From: Nesterenkonia sp. E16_10
GTDB taxonomy: Bacteria > Actinomycetota > Actinomycetes > Actinomycetales > Micrococcaceae
Assembly (NCBI RefSeq): GCF_017347085.1
Contig: NZ_JADPSA010000048.1
Location: 62,001 to 126,000 of the forward strand
DNA length: 64,000 nucleotides
Direction: 5' to 3'
A program made the position numbers and the translations under genes. The notes under the pieces were generated by a model. The model was not told the origin of the DNA. It made no database searches and was given only the letters and a program-made list of their open reading frames with translations. Positions 15,967 through 24,684 of this stretch are shown one piece after another (position 1 is the stretch's first letter; each line of letters opens with the position of its first letter).

Positions 15967-16635
15967 ATGAGCGTCGCGTCAGGCTTCCAGCCCGTCCCCC
16001 GAGAGTCCACATCCGCGCTGATCACCCGACAGCTGCGCGAAGGGATCATGCGCGGCACGCTGCCCGCCGGCGCCCAGCTCTCCGAGGTCAGCCTGGCGGC
16101 GGAGTTCGGCGTCAGCCGCGGCCCGCTGCGCGAGGCCATGCAGCGCCTGGTCCAGGAGGGCCTGGTGCGCAGCGAGCTCAATCGCGGACTCTTCGTCAAG
16201 GAGCTGGACGAGACAGAGATCCGCGACCTCTACCTGACCCGCACCGCGATCGAGACCGCCGCAGCACGCGCGGTGGCCCACGGCGAGACGGTGACCGAGA
16301 GCCTCGAACGCCTGCGCGCCCGCGCCAGGGCGATGGCCGAGGCCGCGGCCGCCGAGGACCTGCAGGCGCTGGCAGATGCGGACTTCGCGTTCCACGAGGA
16401 GCTGGTCAACCTGGCCGGGAGCCCCCGGCTGCACCGGGTCCACGAGACCCTGATGGTGGAGACCCGGATGTGTCTGACCGCGCTGCAGGGGACCTACTTC
16501 GACCCCGAGGACCAGGTCTCGGAACATACACGCATCGTCGAGGCCATCGCGGCCGGCGATGACGCCGCGATGGTGCGCGAGATCGAGGAGCATATGCAGG
16601 AGGCCCTGGATCGCCTGGTCAGAGCGGCTCGATGA
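15967..16635 (+). CDS. GntR-family regulator with FCD domain
   Basis: A 222-residue transcription factor. The winged HTH covers about residues 13-78 (GAQLSEVSLAAEFGVSRGPLREAMQRLVQEGLV is the recognition region). The all-helical FCD ligand domain covers 85-215, with metal/ligand-site landmarks DADFAFHEELVNLAG and EHTRIVEAIAAGD containing the usual Asp and His ligands. ATG 15967 is preferred (GGAG upstream) over a reading from 15928. Effector is unknown; a hydroxy- or oxoacid is plausible given the divergent dehydrogenase. Confidence 0.92.
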   Translation: MSVASGFQPVPRESTSALITRQLREGIMRGTLPAGAQLSEVSLAAEFGVSRGPLREAMQRLVQEGLVRSELNRGLFVKELDETEIRDLYLTRTAIETAAARAVAHGETVTESLERLRARARAMAEAAAAEDLQALADADFAFHEELVNLAGSPRLHRVHETLMVETRMCLTALQGTYFDPEDQVSEHTRIVEAIAAGDDAAMVREIEEHMQEALDRLVRAAR

Positions 16636-16706
16636 ACCCTGCACACACCCCTGGAACCTCGCACCCACCCATGGTCCAGCGCCGCAGACGGCGATAGGGT
16701 CAGAGG

Positions 16707-17708
16707 ATGGAATTCAGATACCTCGGACATTCAGGCTTGAAGATCTCAGAGATCACCTATGGCAACTGGCTGACCCATGGCTCGCAGATCGAGAACGATG
16801 TGGCCACCCAGTGCGTCCACGCCGCGCTGGACGCCGGGATCACGACCTTCGACACCGCTGACGTCTACGCCAACACCGTGGCCGAACAGGTCCTCGGCGA
16901 TGCGCTCGCCGGGCAGCGCCGGGAGTCCCTGGAGATCTTCACCAAGGTCTACTTCCCCACCGGCCCCAAGGGTCACAATGACACCGGGCTCTCTCGCAAA
17001 CACATCCTGGAATCGATCAATTCTTCACTGACCCGGCTCGGCACCGACTACGTCGATCTCTATCAGGCGCACCGCTATGACTACGAGACGCCGCTGGAGG
17101 AGACCATGCAGGCCTTCGCCGACGTGGTGCGCTCCGGCAAGGCGCTCTATATCGGGGTCTCGGAGTGGAACGCCGAGCAGCTGCGTGCGGGACACGCGCT
17201 GGCCAAGGATCTGGGTGTGCAGCTGATCAGCAATCAGCCGCAGTACAACATGCTCTGGCGCGTGATCGAGCCCGAGGTGGTCCCGACCTCCGAGGAGCTC
17301 GGCATCTCGCAGATCGTCTGGTCACCCATCGCCCAGGGCGTCCTGACCGGGAAGTATCTGCCGAATCAACCTGCTCCGGAGGGCTCCCGCGCCTCGGACC
17401 AGGAGGCCGGAAAGTTCATCGAGCGGTACATGGACGACGAGATCCTCACCGCGGTGCAGAACCTCAAGCCGATCGCCGCGGATCACGGCCTGGATCTCGC
17501 GCAGCTGGCCGTGGCATGGGTGCTGCAGAACCCCAACGTCGCCTCGGCGCTGGTCGGCGCCTCCCGCCCGGAACAGATCTCCGGAAACGTCGCGGCCGCC
17601 GGCGTCCGCCTCGACGATGCCGCGATGCATGCCATCGACGCGGTGATCGGCGATCTGGCCGAACAGGATCCACGTCTGACCAAGTCCCCTGAGACGCGCA
17701 TCGGCTGA
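16707..17708 (+). CDS. Aldo/keto reductase (Kv-beta/YghZ-like)
   Basis: A 333-residue NADPH-dependent aldo/keto reductase. The TIM-barrel catalytic tetrad is visible: Asp and Tyr in TFDTADVYANTVAE (about 50-57), Lys in EIFTKVYFP (about 79) and His in DLYQAHRYDYETP (about 119). The C-terminal cofactor segment ALVGASRPEQISGNVAA is characteristic of the AKR6/12 groups. It lies 71 bases after gntR on the same strand. The physiological substrate is unknown. Confidence 0.93.
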   Translation: MEFRYLGHSGLKISEITYGNWLTHGSQIENDVATQCVHAALDAGITTFDTADVYANTVAEQVLGDALAGQRRESLEIFTKVYFPTGPKGHNDTGLSRKHILESINSSLTRLGTDYVDLYQAHRYDYETPLEETMQAFADVVRSGKALYIGVSEWNAEQLRAGHALAKDLGVQLISNQPQYNMLWRVIEPEVVPTSEELGISQIVWSPIAQGVLTGKYLPNQPAPEGSRASDQEAGKFIERYMDDEILTAVQNLKPIAADHGLDLAQLAVAWVLQNPNVASALVGASRPEQISGNVAAAGVRLDDAAMHAIDAVIGDLAEQDPRLTKSPETRIG

Positions 17709-17740
17709 CGCCTGCCTCCCCCAGGGTCTCCCGACACGAC

Positions 17741-17843
17741 GAGACGCAGGCGGCACCCGACCCGCCCGGCCGCGCACCGCACCGCGCTGGTTGGGCGCTG
17801 AACGGGCGCTGGATGGGTGCCGGATGGGTGCCGCCTGCGTCTC
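17741..17843. repeat. Widely spaced perfect 18-bp inverted repeat
   Basis: GAGACGCAGGCGGCACCC at 17741-17758 is exactly inverted at 17826-17843, with 67 bases between. The interior contains short repeats of GGATGGGTGCC and GGGCGCTG. It lies 32 bases after the aldo/keto reductase stop and could be its terminator or a REP-like element. No transposase or target duplication was seen. Confidence 0.75.
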
Positions 17844-17974
17844 AGGATGCGGGAGCCTTTACCGTTTCGTTATGAAAATGCGAGCCCAAACCGTAGACTG
17901 GCCGCTGGATTGAAGACATGGACAGCCGCCTGAACATGGCGCGCAGCTACACACCGGTGCGGGGGCGGATCTGA

Positions 17975-19186
17975 ATGAGACCAGGAGCACGTTGGCTCGG
18001 CCCGCTCTGCTGCACGGCCCTGGTGAGCACCGCGCTCCTGGCAGGCTCCACGGCGGCCGTCGCAACCGGGGATGAGGGAGCTGCAACCTCCGCCTCACCC
18101 ACCCCGGAGCCCACTCCAGAGCAGCTGGACCCCACGACGGAGCCCACGGATGCGCCATCCGGACTGGGGATCCCTGATCCGGAACCCTCGGGGTCGCAGC
18201 CCACCGACTCCGAGGAGTCTCAGCCCTCCGAATCTCAGCCCACGGAGTCTCAGCCCACCGAGCCTGAACCCACCGAGCCTGAACCCACTGAGCCGCTCCC
18301 CACAACTCCCGCGCCCACCGATCCTGGGACCCCGGAGCCTGAGCCCGAACCGGAGCCCGAACCGGAGCCGGAGCCGGAGCCCACAGAAGAAGAGACTCCG
18401 CCGCCGTTCCCCACCGATCCGGAGCAGCCGAGCCCCGCGCCCACCCAGCCTGAGGCCTACCTCAGCTGCGGCTCCGCCTTCGCGGCGCCGGGCCAGACCG
18501 AGACGCTTCGTCTGCAGATGAGCAGCGGGCTGACCGACCTCACGGTCGGCTCGAGCCTGACCGGGGCAACCATCTGGGTCGAGGACGGAGTGGTCTACTA
18601 CCAAGCGCCCTCACCACTGCCGCCGGGTGCCTCACAGGACGACTTCTCGATCCGGGCGCTCACCCCGAGCGGCGAGCGGGTCTCCGACCGATGCAACATC
18701 GGACTGCAGTCCAGCGCAGAGGACGCCGAGGACCTGCCCCAGCCAACCCCGCCCCAGCCGGTTGAGCCCGAGCCGATCGCGCCAGAGGAGCCCACCACCG
18801 GTGAGGACCTCGAGGCCCCGGGCCGACCAGAGACCTCAGCCGCACCGGAGTCGACCGAGACCCCGGGCACCGCGAGCACACCCGCGGAGCCCGAGCAGAA
18901 CTTCAGCGGCCCACCAATACCAGGGATGCCCGACTACTCGCTCCCGCAGCCGGGACTACCCAGCACCGAGCCCTCGGCGTCGGACTCACAGCCGACCCCG
19001 GACCGCGAGAGAGCCGGGGAGTCGGGGCGGGAAGGCGACACTGGGCAGGAGGAGGACTCCGAGCTGGCCGCAACCGGACTGAGCACGCTGCATGCGGTCA
19101 CCGCCGTGGCCCTGGCCCTCTTCGCCATCCTTGCTGGTGCCGCCGCGGTGATCCTGGCCAGTCGCCGGTCGCGCTCGCCCCGCTGA
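17975..19186 (+). CDS. LAXTG-anchored surface protein with Pro/Glu/Thr repeats
   Basis: A 403-residue secreted protein. The signal peptide (about 1-30) ends near AVATG. Residues 40-165 are a Pro-Glu-Thr-Ser stalk built from repeated QPTES/EPTEP and PEPE units. A small domain of about 90 residues with two Cys (about 169 and 235) follows, then a second Pro/Glu-rich stretch. The C terminus has LAATG, a hydrophobic helix and a basic tail RRSRSPR, the layout of a class E sortase (LAXTG) signal. It is probably wall-anchored. The binding function of the central domain is unknown. No sortase gene is in the window. Confidence 0.87.
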   Translation: MRPGARWLGPLCCTALVSTALLAGSTAAVATGDEGAATSASPTPEPTPEQLDPTTEPTDAPSGLGIPDPEPSGSQPTDSEESQPSESQPTESQPTEPEPTEPEPTEPLPTTPAPTDPGTPEPEPEPEPEPEPEPEPTEEETPPPFPTDPEQPSPAPTQPEAYLSCGSAFAAPGQTETLRLQMSSGLTDLTVGSSLTGATIWVEDGVVYYQAPSPLPPGASQDDFSIRALTPSGERVSDRCNIGLQSSAEDAEDLPQPTPPQPVEPEPIAPEEPTTGEDLEAPGRPETSAAPESTETPGTASTPAEPEQNFSGPPIPGMPDYSLPQPGLPSTEPSASDSQPTPDRERAGESGREGDTGQEEDSELAATGLSTLHAVTAVALALFAILAGAAAVILASRRSRSPR

Positions 19187-19219
19187 TCCACTGAGCCGCC
19201 GAGCCGCCGAGCCGCTGCT

Positions 19220-19804
19220 TCAGGACCGCCCTGCGGTGTGGGAACTCTGCTCCCAGGTGTTGGGTGCAGGCTTCCGGGCGGCCGGAAGCGCCGCATCGCG
19301 CCGCCAGGACTGAAGCTCCTGGCTCACCGTGAGATCCTCGGGCACCTCATGGCCGAGCTCCCGGATGACGCCGAGGATATCGGCATTGGAGACCGGCCCG
19401 TCACTGGAGAGCAGCCGTCCCGCGACATGGGCCCGCACGTAGATCTCACCGTCGAGAACTGCTCGCTGCTCGAAGTAGAAGCACTTCTCATCGAAGCCGA
19501 TCATTCGGGTGTGGATCTCGAACCGCTTCATGAACGTGACCGAGCGCCGGAAGGTGATCTGTTCCGCTTGGACCACCGGGGACCATCCGCGACTGCGCAT
19601 CTGCGCCCAGAGTCCGCAGCGAGCCATCAGATCGAAGCGACCCAGGTCAAAGAGCGAGAAGTATTGGCCGTTGTTGATGTGCAGCGCGATGTCGACGTCG
19701 GTGGGCAGGGCGCGCAGCGGGAGCACCGAGGATTCCCAGGGAGTCATGGTGGGTCGACGGCGGGCGCGGAGCAGCACCAAGAGGGTGCGGAAGATCACAT
19801 GCAT
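19220..19804 (-). CDS. Acyl-CoA thioesterase-like protein (hotdog fold, THEM6-type)
   Basis: A 194-residue predicted hotdog-fold thioesterase. The family pattern is TDVDIALHINNGQYFSLFDLGRFDLM (about 35-60, quoted only as landmarks DIALHINNGQYF and DLGRFDLM), in which Asp/Asn and the helix resemble 4-hydroxybenzoyl-CoA thioesterases. FRRSVTFMKRFEIHTRMIGFD gives the next strands. It probably hydrolyses an acyl-CoA. It converges on the surface-protein gene with 33 bases between stops. Confidence 0.8.
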   Translation of the reverse strand: MHVIFRTLLVLLRARRRPTMTPWESSVLPLRALPTDVDIALHINNGQYFSLFDLGRFDLMARCGLWAQMRSRGWSPVVQAEQITFRRSVTFMKRFEIHTRMIGFDEKCFYFEQRAVLDGEIYVRAHVAGRLLSSDGPVSNADILGVIRELGHEVPEDLTVSQELQSWRRDAALPAARKPAPNTWEQSSHTAGRS

Positions 19805-19859
19805 AGGAGCAGTCTGCCATAAGCTACCAGCGGGTAATAAGTTGGCCGCCGCCCGAGCG

Positions 19860-20669
19860 TCAGGGCGTGCCGGCGGAGGACGCGGAGGTCAGGCCGGAGG
19901 GCCCGTGCTCGGCGGGACGCAGCACATAACCGGCGCCTCGAACGGTGTGGATCATCCGGGGCATATCGGCCTCGATCTTCTTGCGCACGTAGGAGATGTA
20001 GAGCTCCACGATGTTGGCCTGTCCGGCGAACTCGTACTCCCAGACCTGCTGCAGGATCTCAGCCTTGGGGAGCACCGTCCGGGCATGGCGCATCAGGAGC
20101 CGAAGCAGGCGAAACTCGGTGTCTGAGAGGTCGATGTCTCGACCGCCGCGGCGCACGGTGCGCGCGGCGGTGTCCAGCTCGAGATCCCCGACTAACAGGC
20201 GCTCCCCCTCGGTGCGTTCCGGAAGCCGCGCCGTGATGAAGTGGAGCCGTCGCAGCGCCTCGGGGACCGAGATGGGTCCCGTCATATGGTCGTCCTGCGG
20301 GCGCACGGTCTCGAGCAGTCCCTGCAGGTCGACGTCGGCGTCGAACCAGTGCAGCACCGCGGAGGGCTCGGTGTTCGCGCGCAGATCCTCCAGGACCCTC
20401 TCGACATCGCTGACCCGCCTGCTGGAGCGCGCGTCCACCACGAAGAGTCCCGGGGCATCGACCTGCAGCGCCTGCCGGGCAGTCTCCGCGCTCGAGGCCA
20501 GCAGCACCTTCACATCGATCCCCCGCAGCCGCTGGCTCAGCTCCGAGGCCGCCGGGGAGGGCCCGCCGAGGATGAGCACCGGCGAGGAGATCAACAGCGC
20601 GGCCGGTGCTGAGTGCGCAGACGCGGTCGGGAGCCCGTGCAGCGGCCCGGAACTGTTCTCACCCGCCAT
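19860..20669 (-). CDS. OmpR-type DNA-binding regulator with degenerate receiver
   Basis: A 269-residue protein with a C-terminal OmpR winged helix (about 165-250): IDLSDTEFRLLRLLMRHARTVL, then the recognition helix NIVELYISYVRKKIE and HTVRGAGYVLR. The N-terminal region folds like a receiver (SSPVLILGGPSPAASELSQRL to LFVVDARSS) but lacks the paired acidic residues of a phosphorylation pocket. No histidine kinase is adjacent. ATG 20669 follows GGGAGG; readings to 20744 are not supported. It is divergent from ald. Confidence 0.83.
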   Translation of the reverse strand: MAGENSSGPLHGLPTASAHSAPAALLISSPVLILGGPSPAASELSQRLRGIDVKVLLASSAETARQALQVDAPGLFVVDARSSRRVSDVERVLEDLRANTEPSAVLHWFDADVDLQGLLETVRPQDDHMTGPISVPEALRRLHFITARLPERTEGERLLVGDLELDTAARTVRRGGRDIDLSDTEFRLLRLLMRHARTVLPKAEILQQVWEYEFAGQANIVELYISYVRKKIEADMPRMIHTVRGAGYVLRPAEHGPSGLTSASSAGTP

Positions 20670-20756
20670 CACACCTCCCGCATCGCTGGACCAAACTGCC
20701 TCCTCAGGACGTGGCAGATGTCCAGGAACTCTACAGACTGCCAAGCCCTGAGCCTA

Positions 20757-20790
20757 GGGTGAAGTCCCAGACTCAACAACAGCTTCACCC
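20757..20790. promoter_or_regulatory. Inverted repeat in the regulator/ald divergent region
   Basis: GGGTGAAG (20757-20764) and CTTCACCC (20783-20790) are 8-base complementary arms 18 bases apart. They lie within the 245-base region between the orphan regulator and alanine dehydrogenase. It may be a paired operator or a leader stem; function is unproven. Confidence 0.35.
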
Positions 20791-20914
20791 CTGAGCCCTC
20801 AAGAGCCGGCATGGGTTTCATGAAAGACTGGACTCGGTGACCGACATCACCCTTGATCTGTCACCGGTTCACCGCAGCGCACACGCCCCACCCGGCATAT
20901 ATCGAGGAGAACAG

Positions 20915-22027
20915 ATGATCATCGGAGTCCCCGCCGAAGTGAAGAACAATGAGTTCCGCGTGGCCCTGACCCCGGCCGGCACGGTCGACCTCACCGCCCG
21001 TGGGCACCGGGTGCTGGTCGAGAGCGGAGCCGGCACCGGCTCCGGCTTCACCGATCAGGACTTCCGCGCCGCGGGCGCGGAGATCCTCGACGGCGTCGAT
21101 GAGGTCTGGGAGCAGGCGGAGATGGTCCTCAAGGTCAAGGAGCCGCAGGCCGAGGAGTTCCCCCGGATGCGGGCCGGGCAGGTGCTCTTCACCTACCTGC
21201 ACCTCGCGGCAGAGCCCGCCTGCGCCCGCGCGCTGCAGGAGCGCGGCGTCACCGCGATCGCCTACGAGACCGTCACCGGCACCCACGGCCTGCCGCTGCT
21301 GGCGCCGATGAGCGAGGTCGCCGGGCGACTGGCCCCCCAGGTGGGCGCGTATCACCTGATGCACTCCCAGGGTGGTCCCGGCATCCTGATCGGCGGTGTC
21401 CCGGGCGCGCGTCCGGCGAAGGTGGTGGTCATCGGCGGCGGCAAGGCCGGAGAGCAGGCGGCGCTGACCGCGCTGGGCATGGGCGCCGACGTGACCGTGC
21501 TGGACCTGAACATCGAACGTCTCCGGGAGCTCTCCGCGCTCTCCGGGCGCGGGCTGACGACCCTGGCCTCGAACACCCTGACCCTGACCGAGGAGGTCGC
21601 GGCCGCGGACCTGGTGATCGGCTCGGTGCTGGTGCCCGGAGCGACCGCGCCGAAGCTGGTGACCCGTGAGATGGCCGCGGCCATGCGTCCCGGCTCGGTG
21701 CTGGTGGACATCGCCATCGATCAGGGCGGCTGCTTTGAAGGGTCGCGCCCCACCACCCACGCCGACCCGACCTTCACCATCGGGGAGCAGATCTACTACT
21801 GCGTGGCGAACATGCCCGGGGCGGTGCCGCACACCTCCACGGCTGCGCTGACGAACTCCACGCTGCGCTTCATCTTCGCCCTGGCGGACAAGGGCTGGAA
21901 GCAGGCGCTGCGCGAGGACCCGCACCTGGCCAACGGACTCAACGTGCACGCAGGCGATCTCACCAACGCCCCGGTGGCCGAGGCACTGGGGGCGCGGTAC
22001 CGCGCCCTGGCCGACGTGCTGGCCTGA
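20915..22027 (+). CDS. ald: Alanine dehydrogenase
   Basis: A 370-residue NAD-dependent L-alanine dehydrogenase interconverting alanine and pyruvate plus ammonia. Landmarks are MIIGVPAEVKNNEFRVALTP at the start, the catalytic Lys in MVLKVKEPQ (about 75), His in LFTYLHLAAE (about 96), and the Rossmann motif VVVIGGGKAGEQAA (about 169-182). ATG 20915 has GAGGAGA nine bases upstream, and the length matches the family, so the longer reading from 20837 is rejected. Confidence 0.97.
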   Translation: MIIGVPAEVKNNEFRVALTPAGTVDLTARGHRVLVESGAGTGSGFTDQDFRAAGAEILDGVDEVWEQAEMVLKVKEPQAEEFPRMRAGQVLFTYLHLAAEPACARALQERGVTAIAYETVTGTHGLPLLAPMSEVAGRLAPQVGAYHLMHSQGGPGILIGGVPGARPAKVVVIGGGKAGEQAALTALGMGADVTVLDLNIERLRELSALSGRGLTTLASNTLTLTEEVAAADLVIGSVLVPGATAPKLVTREMAAAMRPGSVLVDIAIDQGGCFEGSRPTTHADPTFTIGEQIYYCVANMPGAVPHTSTAALTNSTLRFIFALADKGWKQALREDPHLANGLNVHAGDLTNAPVAEALGARYRALADVLA

Positions 22028-22075
22028 CCGGCTCCCGACCGCCAGCGGCCGAAGCGCCTCAGAGGCTGAAGCGCA

Positions 22076-23191
22076 TCAGAGGCTCTGGCGGTCGGCCAGC
22101 CGACGTCCCGGCACCTCGGTGAAGTAGGTCTCCACGAGCTCGGCATTCACCTCGTGGATCTCGGCAGGGCTCCAGCGCGGGGCCCGGTCCTTGTCGATGA
22201 TCTGCGCCCGGATGCCCTCGCGGAAGTCCCAGGAGCGCAGCATGTGCACCGCGATGGTGAACTCAGCCTGGAGCGCGACCGGCAGCGTGAGCTCCTCGGC
22301 GTCCCGGATGGCGCGATGCGCGACCTTCAGCGAGACCGGAGACTTCTCTCGCAGCGACTTTGCGGCGATCGCCGCGGCCTCCTGGCTCGCGGCGAGCTCA
22401 TCCAGTCGCTGGAGCACCCCCTCCACGCTCGGTTCGGCGTAGGCGTCATCGATCCAGCCGCGCGAACTCTCCAGCGTGGAGGTACGGGAGCTGCGAGTGA
22501 ACCGGGGCAGCACCGCCTCCACCGGCTCGGTGCTCAGTGCCTGGGTCAGCTCCGGCAGCGTCTCGCTCGGGACCTCGACGTCGGCAAGGCCCAGCGCGAT
22601 CGCGTCGGCCGCGTCGAGATGCGAGCCGGTGAACCCTGCGTGCAGCCCCAGCCGGCCAGGCGCCCGGGAGAGCAGCCAGGTGCCTCCCACATCGGGACAG
22701 AATCCGATCGTGGTCTCGGGCATCCCGGCGCGAGTGCGCTCGGTGACGATCCGATGCGAGCCGTGGGCGGAGACTCCGATGCCGCCGCCGAGCACCAGGC
22801 CGTCCATCAGTGCGATATAGGGCTTGGGATACTCGGAGATGGCGAGGTTGAGCGCATACTCATGGGCCAGGAACGTCTCGCTGGCAAAGTCGGCGGCGTA
22901 CCCGGGGACGCCTGCGGGCAGGATCCCGCCGCCGTCCTGCTTCTGGAGCGCGACCATCTCCTGGTAGAGGCTGGCCACATCCCCACCGGCGCAGAGCCCA
23001 CGGTCTCCGGCGCCGCGGATCAGCACCTGGAGCACCCGATCATCCTCGGCCCAGTCCTGCAGCTGGACCAGCATGGACTCACACATCAGCTGGGTCAGCG
23101 CATTGACCGCCCGGGGGCGATTCAGCGTGATGATGCCGAGGTGTCCGCGCAGCTCAAAGGCCACATCGCCGGTATACGTCTCCCTGCCCAT
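22076..23191 (-). CDS. Enoyl-CoA hydratase/isomerase family, 3-hydroxyisobutyryl-CoA hydrolase-like
   Basis: A 371-residue crotonase-fold protein. The oxyanion-hole segments are GLCAGGDVASLYQ (about 65-77) and LVLGGGIGVSAHGSHRI (about 131-147). The acidic catalytic loop MPETTIGFCPDVGGTWLLSR (about 156-175) and the long C-terminal region (ECH_2) fit 3-hydroxyisobutyryl-CoA hydrolase, a step of valine degradation. The branched-chain oxoacid dehydrogenase nearby supports this. The promoter has TAACCT seven bases before ATG, suggesting a leaderless mRNA. Confidence 0.88.
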   Translation of the reverse strand: MGRETYTGDVAFELRGHLGIITLNRPRAVNALTQLMCESMLVQLQDWAEDDRVLQVLIRGAGDRGLCAGGDVASLYQEMVALQKQDGGGILPAGVPGYAADFASETFLAHEYALNLAISEYPKPYIALMDGLVLGGGIGVSAHGSHRIVTERTRAGMPETTIGFCPDVGGTWLLSRAPGRLGLHAGFTGSHLDAADAIALGLADVEVPSETLPELTQALSTEPVEAVLPRFTRSSRTSTLESSRGWIDDAYAEPSVEGVLQRLDELAASQEAAAIAAKSLREKSPVSLKVAHRAIRDAEELTLPVALQAEFTIAVHMLRSWDFREGIRAQIIDKDRAPRWSPAEIHEVNAELVETYFTEVPGRRLADRQSL

Positions 23192-23281
23192 GTGAGCGAG
23201 GTTACACGGGGTGGGTGCATCTGGCCCAACAGAGCCCTCGGAGAGAGTCTCGCGGCGCGGGTCAGGCCCGCAGGGGGCGGA

Positions 23282-24127
23282 TCAGGCGTTCCAGAGACCG
23301 TAGGAGTCCGCCAGGGAGGCGATCTTCTGAGCGCGTGCCAGGCGCGGGAGGTAGGAGCCGTCGCCGATGGAGCCGCCGGCCTCGTGGGCCTCGATCAGCT
23401 CGCGGGCCCAGTTCAGCTCATCCGCCGAGGGCGCCAGTCCGGTGTTGATGTGCTCGACCTGGGCTCGGTTGAGCGAGAGCTTGCCGGTCATCCCCATGCT
23501 GGCGGTGACCTGGCAGGCTTCGGCCGTCTGCTCCGGGTCGGCGTCTGCCGCCGTCGGGCCGTCGATGGCTCCGGGGAGTCCGCCGACGCGCGAGGCGATC
23601 ACCAGGCGGGCTCGTGCATAGGCCAGCGCCATCGGATCCGCGGAGACTCCGACGTCCTTGCGGAAGTCATTGGTGCCGAAGGCCAGCCGGAAGGTCCCCG
23701 GGGCCGAGGCGATCTGCGTGGCGTTCTCCACCCCGAGGGCGGACTCGATGAGCGCGATCACCGGGGTGCCGGCACGCAGGCGCATGGCGGTGTAGGTCAC
23801 CTGCTCGGGATGCTCGGTCTCGGCCAGCATCACTCCGCGCAGCCCCTCGGCGCGCGAGAGGGCCGCCAGGTCGGCCTCCCAGTGCTCGGAGGTGGTGGGG
23901 CTGACCCGCACCCAGGCCGTCATCCCGCCGTTGAGCGCGCGCAGCACCGCCTCGCGGGCCGCGACCTTCCCATCATCGGGAACCGAAGCCTCCAGATCGA
24001 AGATCACCGAATCGGCCTCGCTGGCCAGCCCGGGAGCGAAGTCCTGCTCCCTGGCGGCGTTGATCAGCAGCCACGAGCGGGAGAGTTTGGCGGGCAGCGC
24101 AGCCGCGCGACGGTTCCGGATGGGCAT
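23282..24127 (-). CDS. HpcH/HpaI aldolase/citrate lyase beta-like (CitE family)
   Basis: A 281-residue CitE-like TIM-barrel enzyme. Metal and CoA ligands are suggested by SVIFDLEASVPDDGK (about 40-54), WVRVSPTTSEHW, and the Glu-containing VIALIESALGVENA (about 122-135). LAFGTNDFRKDVG supplies the Asp ligand. Substrates of this family include malyl-, citramalyl- and methylmalyl-CoA. No CitD/CitF partners are present, so it is not a citrate lyase complex. The substrate remains open. It is transcribed with the downstream hydrolase gene (90-base gap). Confidence 0.87.
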   Translation of the reverse strand: MPIRNRRAAALPAKLSRSWLLINAAREQDFAPGLASEADSVIFDLEASVPDDGKVAAREAVLRALNGGMTAWVRVSPTTSEHWEADLAALSRAEGLRGVMLAETEHPEQVTYTAMRLRAGTPVIALIESALGVENATQIASAPGTFRLAFGTNDFRKDVGVSADPMALAYARARLVIASRVGGLPGAIDGPTAADADPEQTAEACQVTASMGMTGKLSLNRAQVEHINTGLAPSADELNWARELIEAHEAGGSIGDGSYLPRLARAQKIASLADSYGLWNA

Positions 24128-24684
24128 TGCCCCAGCCTACCGGAGAAGGCCGGGACGGCTGGCGGCGGGTGGCCTGGGTCACCGCTGGGTCGCCGCTGGG
24201 TCGCCGATGGGTCAGCCACTGGGTCAGCCGCATCCCGGGAGCATGTCTCGACCCCGGGATTCAGAGGTGTTGACATCGGCGAGACCGGACCTCAGAATAA
24301 GATCAATTGAACTTCAAGTTTGAAATACATCGCTTGGACTTCGATTCCGGACGCGGCTCCAGGTTTCCCCGAATCACCTGGCCGACGTCGCCCCGTGGGG
24401 AGGAGCTGCTGGCTGGGTGCAGGACCGCCGCCCCGGTCTGCACCCGGTCTCCTCGACCACACAGCGGGTGGAAGGCGACCCCCGTCACCGCGCCTTCCAC
24501 TCGCAGGGGCCCGGGAGCGCCGGTCCGGACGTGCCGGCCCTCACCCACCGCCCTCACCCGCAGCTCTCACCCACCTCCCTCACCCGCTGCTCCAGGCCTG
24601 CCGCTCGGCCCGGCGCGGGATCCGAGCCGCTGCTCAGCGGGCCATGGATTCGGTCTGCGCGGGTGCAGCTTCTATTGTGGTGCC
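24128..24684. other. 557-base intergenic region with repeats and a MarR-like site
   Basis: No gene was supported. It contains tandem copies of a CTGGGTCGCC-like unit (24172-24225), an AT-rich island with TTGAA/TTCAA inverted repeats (24307-24324), a hairpin (arms 24415-24421 and 24439-24445), and four CTCACCC copies (about 24540-24590). Promoters for the CitE-like gene (minus) and the GerMN lipoprotein (plus) must lie here. Confidence 0.6.
24307..24324. promoter_or_regulatory. Candidate MarR-type operator
   Basis: TTGAACTTCAA (24307-24317) and the overlapping TTCAAGTTTGAA (24313-24324) form two interlocked inverted repeats in an unusually AT-rich patch. The shape resembles MarR-family sites. 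No MarR gene is in the window, so the regulator would be encoded elsewhere. Confidence 0.4.

Noticed and set aside
18100-18400. CRISPR or VNTR non-coding array
   Set aside because: The repeats stay in frame within the surface protein and encode its Pro/Glu/Thr stalk.
22154-24310. 718-codon plus-strand open frame
   Set aside because: It is antisense to the crotonase-family and CitE-like genes. The composition is shadow-like.
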